From Microcaldota archaeon (GTDB lineage: Archaea > Micrarchaeota > Micrarchaeia > Norongarragalinales > SBBD01), in the NCBI GenBank assembly GCA_018819225.1, contig JAHJQN010000007.1, forward strand, positions 62,001-126,000: a DNA stretch of 64,000 nucleotides, given 5' to 3'. Below the pieces are notes generated by a model. The model ran no database searches. It was not told where the DNA came from and saw only the letters and a list, made by a program, of their open reading frames with translations. Shown here piece after piece: positions 16,501-23,309 of the stretch. Position 1 is the first letter of the stretch. Every line of letters starts with the position of its first letter. A program made the translations under genes and the position numbers.

Positions 16501-16993
16501 CAGGATCGCGCTCCTGCAAATACTCGTACATGAAGTCGTAGGCGATCGCATGCGTCAAATAATACCATTCGCGATTGTCCGAACGATACCAGTTGTTGTC
16601 CTCTAACGGCTGCGTGGCAACAATGTTTTGAATATACGCGACCACTCGCTGCGCATAGGATTCCGCACTCGCAGGATCCGCGTCTTTCAAGAGCAGGTAC
16701 ACGATAGCCCACTGTTCTTTTCTTCCATGTGGTCCGTCGGCGGTCTCTCGCAGCAACGCGTATTGTTGAGCATGCGTCTGCCACTGCGCTTGTTGTCCTT
16801 GGGGGCAATCGGTTTGCAAGCCGATTCCAGCCCGGCACCTCCAAAGCGCCAGATTGGTCTCTACCCCAAACAGTTTGGGGTGCCCGGCCTTGAACTGCAA
16901 ATCAATTTCCGGAACGTATGCCTCGTACGTAACCGCTTGCACGACTGCAGACAGGAGAAACAACGCTAACAAGGACGCAGGAACGGCTCGCAT
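13559..16993 (-). CDS. Exported heparinase II/III-like polysaccharide lyase, membrane anchored
   Basis: The 1144-aa protein has a signal peptide (about 1-20). An alpha/alpha-toroid region (about 60-400) contains NNWYRSDNREWYYLTHAIAY-like helices. A beta-sandwich segment with HDHGWNTGHFAVFRG, SAGFYEHTSTPHNKFF and AFNTMLIAD (about 425-495) is the heparinase II/III signature in which His residues act at the active site. A cysteine-rich patch (about 935-970), a Pro/Ser/Thr linker (PSPTPSPTASPTP) and a Gly/Asn stretch follow, then a coiled segment, one membrane helix near 1090-1110 and an acidic C-tail. It probably degrades acidic polysaccharide or remodels the cell's own coat. A TATATATATT element at 17015-17024 lies about 25 bp before ATG 16993, indicating a leaderless transcript. 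It is large for a presumed reduced-genome archaeon. Confidence 0.78.
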   Translation of the reverse strand: MRAVPASLLALFLLSAVVQAVTYEAYVPEIDLQFKAGHPKLFGVETNLALWRCRAGIGLQTDCPQGQQAQWQTHAQQYALLRETADGPHGRKEQWAIVYLLLKDADPASAESYAQRVVAYIQNIVATQPLEDNNWYRSDNREWYYLTHAIAYDFMYEYLQERDPGLLEEYAAWLRAENDFYNEGNGQCDKPGSHFGSTGGQACNPVLLMSLLLYEDAGIDTDQAFVNLLIDSYNYKMEDLRVLDAINYGGYSGYLHRSGLQDGDLAFAFNSIALNTNFFDLAPNHFRNVARWTVYSARDDFRSSDQTGDGESFGYILRDYVMLAGMYGTAFNQGWALWFVDKALMPEAQGGQYEKFKSDGWRYIVFLDKMLSREDPDQALEHALHLGDLTHADLDSSKFSFLRSDFQFGAMTADSLLVPVFGGPFSGGHDHGWNTGHFAVFRGVDALTTSAGFYEHTSTPHNKFFNSKSIAFNTMLIADPQSAYPVGGNTNMAREGIQFHDYDVPPSPSTRRCGNQFLEDRLNMKCWNGGVERFSDSRGDYGYVFMNTTFSYPNWPYSVDGPGGWPLGWAVNYSTRQFVMLGDAYLAILDRVKVADPSFKKSFVLHSRSLESPELIDGTFNGGTPAHPGARGGTPGEWSTSASGTYWDVGASRLYTHVIFPLQRRLLRVGGYDGRPETAMRLMAPASGGMLTIQVNSTQNVQAGDTILFSYLDQAVQNTQVRRVESVGTGSVTFKHALGSSSYPEGTEIVRVRFDSDESFDYYFRESETNYAMNLTTSVSGWGELAWEDGIPGLWRIEVEPEQSNEEEVFLSVLEPTDMAAAPSSVEPIDATEFAGVQVTSQNTRYAALFGKQERLYSSAAYTLPGGIGQIKHFVADLSPGVYSVSRDGNVLQAGIVVLGKSNVLGFGSDGGGTFIITSVPLPTCEEQGGNECGSNEQCNGNWVPSGDSDRCCVGECVIPSPTPSPTASPTPSASPTPIVTQPPNPGGGNGNGGGAYWTPTPEVTATLKPSPTPETPIVFVEVPLTNEEVEAALLELPSEDIETQEAHQMITQAKDLEESGQKEEAKTLWMKAKEKVTVLLAKARQNKASFNVWLAGFAALAIIAGAVYYSSTMHSSNKTDESREAQEEGSPEDGTQATENEQA

Positions 16994-17014
16994 ATTAAAC
17001 GCATGTGAACTGAC

Positions 17015-17024
17015 TATATATATT
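17015..17024 (-). promoter_or_regulatory. TATA box of the heparinase-like gene
   Basis: TATATATATT lies 22-31 bp upstream of ATG 16993 on the minus strand, the spacing expected when transcription starts at or next to the start codon. Confidence 0.6.
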
Positions 17025-17174
17025 TCTATTTATTTTCCTCCAATCGACTCGCGCGTTTTAGTTGAAGGGCGTTTCAGCTTCACTTACGCTCCAGTGATTT
17101 TAACCAACGCGCCTTTCCCCATTAGCAAGAAATCGGTTACAAACCATTTAATACCGCTCTTCAGTTCTTGTTTC

Positions 17175-18818
17175 ATGCGTTACCTTCGCAAGCGCCGTGC
17201 GTTCATCGCCGCCCCGTTAGTGGGCACCATGATCTTCTTGATCAGCCTCATGCTCATCATCGCCATCAATCGCGCGGAATCCGCGCGCGTCGACGAAATC
17301 GTTTCCCAAGCCTACCACAACCGCCTGGTTTCCCTCGTGGAAATTTTCCGTTCGGATTTGGGCAGCAACTTCAATCTCGGCCTTCAGAACACGATCGAGT
17401 ACGGTCTGACCTCGCAATGCTGGTTCAATTTGGCGAACCTGCGCACGGAAGCCTCGTATTCTGATGCGCTCGGTACTGTTATTTATCCTGTAGAGGTCGA
17501 TTTTGATGGTTCGGGAGGCGTTCCCGTCAATGCCGATACGCTTTGGCTCGACAATTACTTCCCTCCAGGAGATGACCGTTTGTCAGAAGCCGAGGAGCGC
17601 TACCACGTCTGCAGACGTTTCAAGAACATCATCCGCCAAGTCGTTTGCCCTTCCGTTACCGGCATGCAGGGACTCCCGCAGTGGGTGAGCACGTTCAGTC
17701 AAACGGTCTCGTTTGAAGGCATCCATTTCGAGATTGCAAATGTCGATTCCATTGATCAGTTCCAAGTACCCCCCAGCGGAGGCGCTGGCAGCACGTGCTA
17801 CCAACTCGTTCAATCCAGCACGTTCGATTGCAGGAACTTTGCTATCAAGGGTACGGACCCCGCTTCTTCCCACGATGAACGGTTCAAATGTTGCGAGATC
17901 GGTTCTCAAAATTCGCTTACTGGAGACTGCACTGATGCAGACAGCGACGGTTCCGTTGATTATTTACCGACCGGTTCCTGTACGAACGGCAATTTCATGG
18001 TGCCCATCGACATCGTTAACCTTAACGTGTTTCAATATCTTCCCCGAATCCAGGCAACGGATAACGCCGGCAACATCATTCGCGCGGGCGCCATTGCCGA
18101 CGAATCGTTTCAAGCCTCCGTAAACTATCCCCTCTTCAAATATTTGGATGCGGCATTTATTTTCAACCGTTATTTCGCTTACGGTCCTTCGGGAACCAAG
18201 CCCTCTAACAATCAGCCTGTTGCCACTGGAATCAACCGCGGCGTGTTATTCGGGGCGTGTGACGGCAACGGCGATCATGCCAACTACGGTTGCGACACCT
18301 TAAGTAAATTCTCGGGAATGCCAAACCCTCTGAATTTCCGCGTCAACACCGACGCCAATGCCGACGCCATAAAAGCGCAAACCATTGAAGCGTTTTACAA
18401 ACCCACGGGCATGCTCCAAACGGCGTGCGGTGCCGTTGCCGCTAATCCCTATAATTTGGATACGCGTTTCTGTATTGGTTCCACGTCTGCAGACGGCTGC
18501 ATGGATATAACTTCTCAGAACCCCAATCTCTACTTCATTGCCCCTAATCATCCCGATTTGAAGGAATGCACGGATTTTGCCGGTGTCACCGTAGCGAATC
18601 TTGGCGTATTCTCTGCATTTCCTTCATATATTGATACGCAGTTCCAGATCATTTCAGATCTTTGCGGAAGTCATGGGAGTAATCCGCAGTATTGCGCAGA
18701 CATTGAGCGCATGAGCCGCGGCGTCCTGTTCTTTGACCAACAATCCGAGAACTGGGTGGATGCATTCGTTCCCAATACGTTCTGCTGGTTTTCAGGCGTC
18801 TCGTTCGATCCTCCTTAA
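17175..18818 (+). CDS. Large N-terminally anchored exported protein, function unknown
   Basis: The open frame extends further upstream, but ATG 17175 is the likely start: a TTTAATA element at 17147-17153 lies about 22 bp before it, and the product then opens with a positive charge cluster and one membrane helix (MRYLRKRRAFIAAPLVGTMI). This resembles an archaeal pilin-like or type II anchor. The remaining roughly 510 residues are extracytoplasmic, rich in Cys (many paired, such as TGDCTDADSDGS and SADGCMD), Asn and aromatic residues, with no repeats. It contains a DxDxDG-like calcium-loop motif (DADSDGSVD) at about 255-263. The family is not recognised. The stop overlaps the convergent stop of the next gene. 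Confidence 0.65.
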   Translation: MRYLRKRRAFIAAPLVGTMIFLISLMLIIAINRAESARVDEIVSQAYHNRLVSLVEIFRSDLGSNFNLGLQNTIEYGLTSQCWFNLANLRTEASYSDALGTVIYPVEVDFDGSGGVPVNADTLWLDNYFPPGDDRLSEAEERYHVCRRFKNIIRQVVCPSVTGMQGLPQWVSTFSQTVSFEGIHFEIANVDSIDQFQVPPSGGAGSTCYQLVQSSTFDCRNFAIKGTDPASSHDERFKCCEIGSQNSLTGDCTDADSDGSVDYLPTGSCTNGNFMVPIDIVNLNVFQYLPRIQATDNAGNIIRAGAIADESFQASVNYPLFKYLDAAFIFNRYFAYGPSGTKPSNNQPVATGINRGVLFGACDGNGDHANYGCDTLSKFSGMPNPLNFRVNTDANADAIKAQTIEAFYKPTGMLQTACGAVAANPYNLDTRFCIGSTSADGCMDITSQNPNLYFIAPNHPDLKECTDFAGVTVANLGVFSAFPSYIDTQFQIISDLCGSHGSNPQYCADIERMSRGVLFFDQQSENWVDAFVPNTFCWFSGVSFDPP

Positions 18819-19288
18819 TTCACAACCATGCTTCTCAAGGCAATCAACACGACAGTCAGCAGCAATCCCGCTGCAAAAAACTTGAACGCGCCTCCCCAAT
18901 TCACGAAAACGGTTTCCTTTCCTCCAAAATCCCGCAGCACGCCTTGCCCCAACAATATGGCGGCATACGCGCCGAGGAGTTGCGGTATAACGAATACGTA
19001 ATCGTAAGCATGAACGGTTCCGGTTGAAAGCAGGCTCCCGAATTTTGCCCCTTCCAATCCCATGGCGATGGGCGCGCTCAACCCAAAGAACAACATGGAA
19101 AACAGGAACACGAAGAAGAACGCGTTCAATGTGCTTACCCAATCCCCTGCCTGAAACGCGTACGGCGGGTGAAAGGTTACGGCGGGGTTTTCAAGGAACG
19201 TCATGCTTCCCAAGTCAAAATTGCTGTAGGCGACGAACGTGGTTCCGATGACGAGTGCGAGAACGGATAGGATCGCCAAGAGGTTCAT
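18815..19288 (-). CDS. Small polytopic membrane protein, possibly SpoIIM-like
   Basis: The 157-aa product has about four membrane segments (about 1-20, 50-75, 90-115, 130-155) and short loops. The central pattern APIAMGLEGAKFGSLL ... FVIPQLLGAYAAILLGQGVL is reminiscent of SpoIIM/DUF95 integral membrane proteins that are common in archaea, but the match is by eye and the protein is short. It lies about 50 bp downstream of an HTH regulator gene on the same strand. Confidence 0.5.
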   Translation of the reverse strand: MNLLAILSVLALVIGTTFVAYSNFDLGSMTFLENPAVTFHPPYAFQAGDWVSTLNAFFFVFLFSMLFFGLSAPIAMGLEGAKFGSLLSTGTVHAYDYVFVIPQLLGAYAAILLGQGVLRDFGGKETVFVNWGGAFKFFAAGLLLTVVLIALRSMVVN

Positions 19289-19338
19289 ACGTTCTTTCTT
19301 CCTCTCCCGCGGCTTAAATGCTTTTCTCTCTCCCCGAA

Positions 19339-20025
19339 TTAGTAAACGATTTCCTTGAGCCGCTTCTTGATTTCATCCAAGCTCAGTTTCGTGATCAGCA
19401 ACGGTATGCCTTCGCTTTCCGCGATCTTGACTGCGAGCTTGTCCACTTCAGTCACGCCGTGCAGGATAATGACCGCTGGTTTGATGGGGGTGACGCGCAC
19501 CGCGATCATGGGGCTTCTTCCCGTGGACACATGCATGAAGATGAGCGCCCGCTCCGAGGTTCCGCTGTAGATTTTGATGAAGCTTTCGTACGGGAGTTCG
19601 AGAATCATCTTGATGCTGTCCAGAATCGTGCACCCGAAGATGTTGCGCTGTCCGAGTTTGTCTCCTACTGCAATCACTTTCGCTTCCATCATTTTACAGA
19701 ATTCTTTCGCGTTCACGGGTTTCAGGAAGTCAATGGCCTCGTAAAGCGCCTTGGTGTCCTCCACTTCCCGGAATTTTTTCGTGACTTCCCCGCCTTTCTG
19801 TGAATCAATTTCAAACAATGCATCGACGAACCGCCGGACTACCGCGATTCCCGGGCTTTTTCTGCGGTTGCTCTCGTAATCGCTGATCGTGGACGGCGAA
19901 ATTTTCAGGTAGTGGGACAACTCGGTTTGCGAGGTTCCAAACACTTCCCTCCATTTTTTCATGGTGCTGCCGGGGTCTTTCGATAGCGAGATTTCTCCGG
20001 CGATTTTAATTTTCAGGCTTTCCAT
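19339..20025 (-). CDS. HTH (XRE/Cro) transcriptional regulator of the archaeal COG1709 type
   Basis: The 228-aa product has a helix-turn-helix at about 25-62 (WREVFGTSQTELSHYLKISPSTISDYE, DNA-recognition helix SPSTISDYE). The C-terminal half (about 110-225) has strands and helices like the conserved archaeal regulator family with an N-terminal HTH and a ligand-sensing domain (KIYSGTSERALIFMHVSTGR, MIAVRVTPIKPAVIILHG). The ligand and targets are unknown. AAGGAAG precedes ATG 20025. The gene is followed by a small membrane protein that it may control. Confidence 0.78.
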   Translation of the reverse strand: MESLKIKIAGEISLSKDPGSTMKKWREVFGTSQTELSHYLKISPSTISDYESNRRKSPGIAVVRRFVDALFEIDSQKGGEVTKKFREVEDTKALYEAIDFLKPVNAKEFCKMMEAKVIAVGDKLGQRNIFGCTILDSIKMILELPYESFIKIYSGTSERALIFMHVSTGRSPMIAVRVTPIKPAVIILHGVTEVDKLAVKIAESEGIPLLITKLSLDEIKKRLKEIVY

Positions 20026-20093
20026 GCACTTCCTTTTTTCCGTTTCCCCTTAAAAAGACTTTGCTTCTTGTCGAAATCCAGTTCGTCATTCTT

Positions 20094-20606
20094 TTATAGT
20101 CGTTTGGTTGGCAGTCGAAACAGGCGCAATTTAGGCGTGTCCGCTGCCCCGATTTCTTGGGCTCCCCGCATGCGATAATACCTATGCAGTTTCGCATCGA
20201 GAGCATCGACATGAAAGTATGCATGCGAAAACTGTCGCGAAATACCTTCCCGTTTCACTGCTTCCAGCAACGCCCTTCCCGCGTTCGACCCTTCTTTTAC
20301 GGCTAATGCGTGGAAAAAGAAATGCGGTCCCTTTCTCCCTTTGAGTTCGCGTTCTTCAGCTGCCACGAATCCCACGACCGCGCCTTCCGTTTCCGCCACA
20401 AATCCCTTGACTCCTTCGCGCGCTAAGATATTTCGCGCTTCATCCGCTCCAGTAACCTTCCGATACCTTCCATTTTTTGGATCCGGCCTAAACACCTCAA
20501 TCTCTACATGCAATTTGCGTCTCATCGCCCTCAATCTCGGGAGTCTGAAACTCAACAATTTCCCGATTTCTTCCGCGTCTGCTCCGGTCGCTTCCCGTAT
20601 TTGCAT
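20094..20606 (-). CDS. GNAT-family N-acetyltransferase
   Basis: The 170-aa protein opens with MQIREATGADAEEI and has the GNAT order: GFVAETEGAVVGFVAAEE (strands 2-4), HFFFHALAVKEGSNAGRALLEAVKREG (acetyl-CoA motif A) and a C-terminal HVDALDAKLHRYYRMRGAQEIG (motif B). Motif A reads KEGSNAGRALL rather than the usual Q/RxxGxG/A, so CoA binding may be slightly atypical. The gene begins 12 bp after the stop of the AbrB/PhoU-type regulator, probably in one operon. The acceptor is unknown. Confidence 0.75.
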   Translation of the reverse strand: MQIREATGADAEEIGKLLSFRLPRLRAMRRKLHVEIEVFRPDPKNGRYRKVTGADEARNILAREGVKGFVAETEGAVVGFVAAEERELKGRKGPHFFFHALAVKEGSNAGRALLEAVKREGISRQFSHAYFHVDALDAKLHRYYRMRGAQEIGAADTPKLRLFRLPTKRL

Positions 20607-20618
20607 ATTGCGTATTCC

Positions 20619-21572
20619 CTACTGTTTCAACGGAGACGAATGCCCTTCTTCTTTAAACTCGATGAGATTGCTTCCAATCTCCATCAAATCCTCGGAATAC
20701 TCCGTAATCGCTTGCAATCGTTCCAATACGCCTTTCATTGCAATGGCATGACCGGCTTTCCGGCCATCCTTCATTAACGATTCCGTGGCCCGCTCCAGTT
20801 TTTCCTCCAATTGTTTCACGGCCACAAACCCTTTTTCAAAGTGTTTGCGCAAAAACAATGCCTCAAACCCGCTCCGGTAAACGGATTCCGCGTCATTCAA
20901 TAGCTTCAATACGTTCGGGTTCGGTGCGATGCTCTTTCCTTCCTCGCACGCCAGCTCCAACATATCCGCAATGTCTTCCAATGTTTTCGCAGCCAGTGTT
21001 TTATTCAACGCATCGTGCAAACTACCTTCCTCTTTGTGAGCGCTTCGCAACACCAGAAAATACAATCGGTCGGCTTCCTGTTCCCGACGCCTGATTTCCT
21101 CCAACCCCATCACGCGGCCCTCGAAAAACGCGTTCGCCGAATCAAACATGGCCAATACAACGGAATACAACCTGCGAATCGACTTATCCGTCGTAAACAC
21201 TTCTCCTTTGTGAAACACCTGCAGCTTGACCTCGTCACCCGCCACTTCCATGATTTCAAGCGCGCTTAAACGCAGCCTCGCTTCTTCACTTACCGCTGCC
21301 GCTAACGCTCCCTTTACTATGAGCGTATCAACCCCACTCACGTACGCGGCAATCACGTGCCTCAACGCGTTCTCTTCGTCGGTTCCCGTGTTAACGAGCC
21401 GCGTTTCCCGAACGGTTTTCCGAGAAGTCCGCATCGTCAAACTGCCGTCTGGATTCTCCCAAACATACGCGGGGCTTCCCGCGTTCAACCCCCGTGCCTC
21501 CGCCCATTTCTTCGGTAATGAAACGGTGAACGTACTCCCGCCTGTTTTCTGCACCCTACGAATATTTTCCAT
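20619..21572 (-). CDS. AbrB/SpoVT-PhoU domain regulator
   Basis: The 317-aa product begins with a swapped-hairpin AbrB-type DNA-binding domain (MENIRRVQKTGGSTFTVSLP, KKWAEARGLNAGS) and continues into two PhoU-like three-helix repeats (about 105-200 and 205-305, rich in E/R heptads). This archaeal fusion is usually annotated as a phosphate-uptake regulator; the actual ligand is uncertain and no pst genes are nearby. ATG 21572 follows TTGGGGG; TATATATATT at about 21592-21601 is a plausible promoter. Confidence 0.78.
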   Translation of the reverse strand: MENIRRVQKTGGSTFTVSLPKKWAEARGLNAGSPAYVWENPDGSLTMRTSRKTVRETRLVNTGTDEENALRHVIAAYVSGVDTLIVKGALAAAVSEEARLRLSALEIMEVAGDEVKLQVFHKGEVFTTDKSIRRLYSVVLAMFDSANAFFEGRVMGLEEIRRREQEADRLYFLVLRSAHKEEGSLHDALNKTLAAKTLEDIADMLELACEEGKSIAPNPNVLKLLNDAESVYRSGFEALFLRKHFEKGFVAVKQLEEKLERATESLMKDGRKAGHAIAMKGVLERLQAITEYSEDLMEIGSNLIEFKEEGHSSPLKQ

Positions 21573-21612
21573 AAAATCCCCCAACCCATTCTATATATAT
21601 TATGGAGAAAAA

Positions 21613-21622
21613 CTATATATAT
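21613..21622 (+). promoter_or_regulatory. TATA box ahead of structured intergenic RNA
   Basis: CTATATATAT lies about 20-25 bp before the first strand of the closing helix at 21646, the usual distance to an archaeal start site. A second, oppositely usable TATATATATT lies at 21592-21601 for the divergent AbrB/PhoU gene. Confidence 0.45.
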
Positions 21623-21639
21623 TGCTTACTCTGAAAAGA

Positions 21640-21885
21640 CTACTTGGCAGGAGAAGCCAAGAATTCGAGCGTCTCCCTCGCTAAAGAGGTAACGGGGCTT
21701 CCGCGCAAAACAAAGCCCGTCAGCATCGATATTCGGCTTTTGCTGCGAGCAATTCCGCGGGAAAAAAATAGGAATCCCCCGTGGAAGAGCCTAGGCGGTT
21801 TGGGCAGGGGAAAAACGGGTTCCGGTTCCGGGAATGAACGAACCGCGTGAAATCGGGTGCCCTCGAAGTTGCGCTCCTGCCCCCG
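21640..21885 (+). ncRNA. Candidate structured non-coding RNA, unidentified
   Basis: There is no convincing gene here, but the sequence folds extensively. The 5' strand GGCAGGAG (21646-21653) pairs perfectly with CTCCTGCC (21874-21881). A second helix, AATTCGAG with CTCGAAGTT (one bulge), stacks inside it. Nested between are hairpins CCTC/GAGG, ACGGGGCTT/AAGCCCGT, CAGC/GCTG, ATTCC/GGAAT, GGTTC/GAACC and GGGCA/TGCCC. The GC content is much higher than in the AT-rich flanks, and a TATA box lies at the right distance upstream. The terminal-helix layout is like RNase P or SRP RNA, but I could not find the conserved core motifs of either. The RNA is probably about 240 nt. Confidence 0.5.
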
Positions 21886-22000
21886 CCGACTCCATTTCCC
21901 CCAACTCTATATACTAATTTCATTTCTATATATACTATAATCTAAAAATATATATCTCCGATTTCCGGGAATACGTTGGGGAAACCCCGAGGTGGCGGTC

Positions 22001-22078
22001 ATGGAACTTTGGTTGCTGGGCGCATTGCTGGTCGGCTGGATCATCTCCAGTAGCGACTTCGGCGAAGCCGGATTTTGA
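22001..22078 (+). CDS. Membrane microprotein, 25 aa
   Basis: ATG 22001 is preceded by GAGGTGGCGGTC, a good ribosome site, and by repeated TATATATA elements at about 21926-21955. The product is a single hydrophobic helix (MELWLLGALLVGWIISS) with a short polar tail. It is followed 10 bp later by a second short frame of similar type. The evidence is the ribosome site, promoter and hydrophobicity only. Confidence 0.35.
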   Translation: MELWLLGALLVGWIISSSDFGEAGF

Positions 22079-22088
22079 GGCGGTGGGC

Positions 22089-22202
22089 ATGTTGGAAATC
22101 GCTCCTTTTCTATTGCTGCTCGCCATCATTCTGCCGAGGATGATTTCCGAACGTCGGGGAAGCGCCTCGGCCGTACGCGGAAATGATCTGACGCGGTTCT
22201 AG
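22089..22202 (+). CDS. Membrane microprotein, 37 aa
   Basis: ATG 22089 has GAGGCGGTG upstream. The product is a membrane helix (MLEIAPFLLLLAIILPRMI) with a basic tail (SERRGSASAVRGNDLTRF). It lies immediately behind the 25-aa frame and would be co-transcribed with it. A GC-rich dyad (GCCGGCTGC...GCGGCCGGC) follows at about 22226-22255. No family is known. Confidence 0.38.
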   Translation: MLEIAPFLLLLAIILPRMISERRGSASAVRGNDLTRF

Positions 22203-22262
22203 AAAAGAAAAAAAGAGACCACGCGCCGGCTGCTGCACCGGGGATGCGGCCGGCTATTCCAT

Positions 22263-22550
22263 TTAGCCGAGTACTTCCATTTTTCCGAATTTTCCTAGAG
22301 TCAACTGCGTTTTATCCTGCCACGAATTCACGTACCCGTTCGTAATCTGGATCTTGTTGCCCACCTGCACTTTGTCGATGTGGTCATTCCACAACACGAG
22401 CGTGATCGTGCCGGTCTCATCCTTCAACGTCGCGTTGGCAACGCGCAAGGTCCGTCCCGTCTTGTTGATTTCCCTGGGCGGTTCAATTTCCACGATTTCG
22501 GCTTCCAGGTCCACGTTGGACGTGCCGGTCTTCAAATCTTTAATCTGCAT
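22263..22550 (-). CDS. Single OB-fold nucleic-acid-binding protein (RPA/SSB-like)
   Basis: The 95-aa product is one OB fold: MQIKDLKTGTSNVDLEAEIV, then EINKTGRTLRVANATLKDETGTITLVLWNDHID (strands 2-4) and KVQVGNKIQITNGYVNSWQDKTQLTLGKFGK. This is the pattern of archaeal SSB/RPA OB domains (ATLKDETGxIxLxLW...). It lacks the acidic C-tail of crenarchaeal SSB. ATG 22550 (preceded by GGTGGG) was preferred over an earlier start 33 bp upstream. It may bind single-stranded DNA or RNA. Confidence 0.8.
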   Translation of the reverse strand: MQIKDLKTGTSNVDLEAEIVEIEPPREINKTGRTLRVANATLKDETGTITLVLWNDHIDKVQVGNKIQITNGYVNSWQDKTQLTLGKFGKMEVLG

Positions 22551-22618
22551 ATATCCCACCTTTTTTTTCCAAATGAGTAGCAATCGTTATTGTTTCCTGC
22601 AGAACATTTATAATCCCT

Positions 22619-23029
22619 TTACCCCCTTTTTCGAAAAATTAATTTCATCCGTTGTTCCCCGTTTCTTGCTTCCGTTTCCCATTCTCCGGGATCGAATTCC
22701 CACGAGCCGGGCTCCGTATTCGCTCGCACCCCCTCCTCAAATGAACGCCTCTTTCCCTCCCCGAATTCCATTCGCATCATCCCCTCTTCCACCGAAAGAT
22801 TCGTGGCCGTAGAAAACGATACGGTCATCCGTAGGACGGTCCCCTTACCCAACGCTTCTGATTCTTTCAACAAGGAGACGATTTGCTGCCACGCCTGTTT
22901 CTGCTGTTGAATGCCTTGCGTTTCTTTCAGTGCCTCTTGCGCGTTTCCCACCACCGGCATCCACATAACCAGCACGCCCGCTACCGCGGCCGTCAGCACC
23001 AACAGCTCGAGGCTCACCTGGCATTTCAT
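22619..23029 (-). CDS. Pilin-like protein with class III signal peptide
   Basis: The 136-aa product starts MKCQVSLELLVLTAAVAGVL, where Q-V-S-L-E followed by a hydrophobic helix is the euryarchaeal class III signal peptide processed by a prepilin peptidase. The rest is extracellular: an amphipathic helix (about 35-65) and a beta-rich, charged C-terminus. The start overlaps the stop of the upstream pilin-like gene by 4 nt (ATGA), showing translational coupling. A longer upstream extension in this frame is the shadow of that gene. The likely role is a minor pilin or adhesive filament subunit. Confidence 0.75.
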   Translation of the reverse strand: MKCQVSLELLVLTAAVAGVLVMWMPVVGNAQEALKETQGIQQQKQAWQQIVSLLKESEALGKGTVLRMTVSFSTATNLSVEEGMMRMEFGEGKRRSFEEGVRANTEPGSWEFDPGEWETEARNGEQRMKLIFRKRG

Positions 23030-23205
23030 TTGATTTTGTCGACTTGGTCCCACACGGCTTTCGTTTTTTTCTCGAGCGTGGCACTCCCCTCCTTTGCACT
23101 CTTCTGCAACTGCGTCACGAGCACGAGCGCCACGGCCACGAGTGCCGCAATCACGATAATCAATTCGGCCGAAATCTGCGCTTCTTGCTCTCTCCAAAAA
23201 CCCAT
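23026..23205 (-). CDS. Small pilin-like protein with class III signal peptide, 59 aa
   Basis: ATG 23205 opens a frame with MGFWREQEAQISAELIIVIA: a charged leader, then Q-I-S-A-E and a long hydrophobic helix, matching class III signal peptides of archaeal type IV pilins. The remaining roughly 30 residues form a charged amphipathic helix (QKSAKEGSATLEKKTKAVWDQ). The gene is read together with the next pilin-like gene through a 4-nt ATGA overlap. Such short, almost tail-less pilins often build the body of archaeal pili. No pilus ATPase gene is in the window. Confidence 0.75.
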   Translation of the reverse strand: MGFWREQEAQISAELIIVIAALVAVALVLVTQLQKSAKEGSATLEKKTKAVWDQVDKIK

Positions 23206-23309
23206 GCAGCCTCACCGTTCCGATTAGCTCTCCATCGGCCGCACGTTTGCCTTCGAATTCAAATAGTTATATCGTATCGGGTGCTAATAAATTTTTCGAA
23301 AGGGTGTTT

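Noticed and set aside
16854..17174. 107-residue upstream extension of the 547-aa exported protein
   Set aside because: It contains the promoters of two divergent genes, and a signal-anchor start with a TATA box lies at 17175.
21640..21885. RNase P RNA or SRP RNA
   Set aside because: The conserved GAGGAAAGTC / ACAGAA cores of RNase P and the GGAA-loop/AGCA motif of SRP helix 8 are not visible; left as unidentified.
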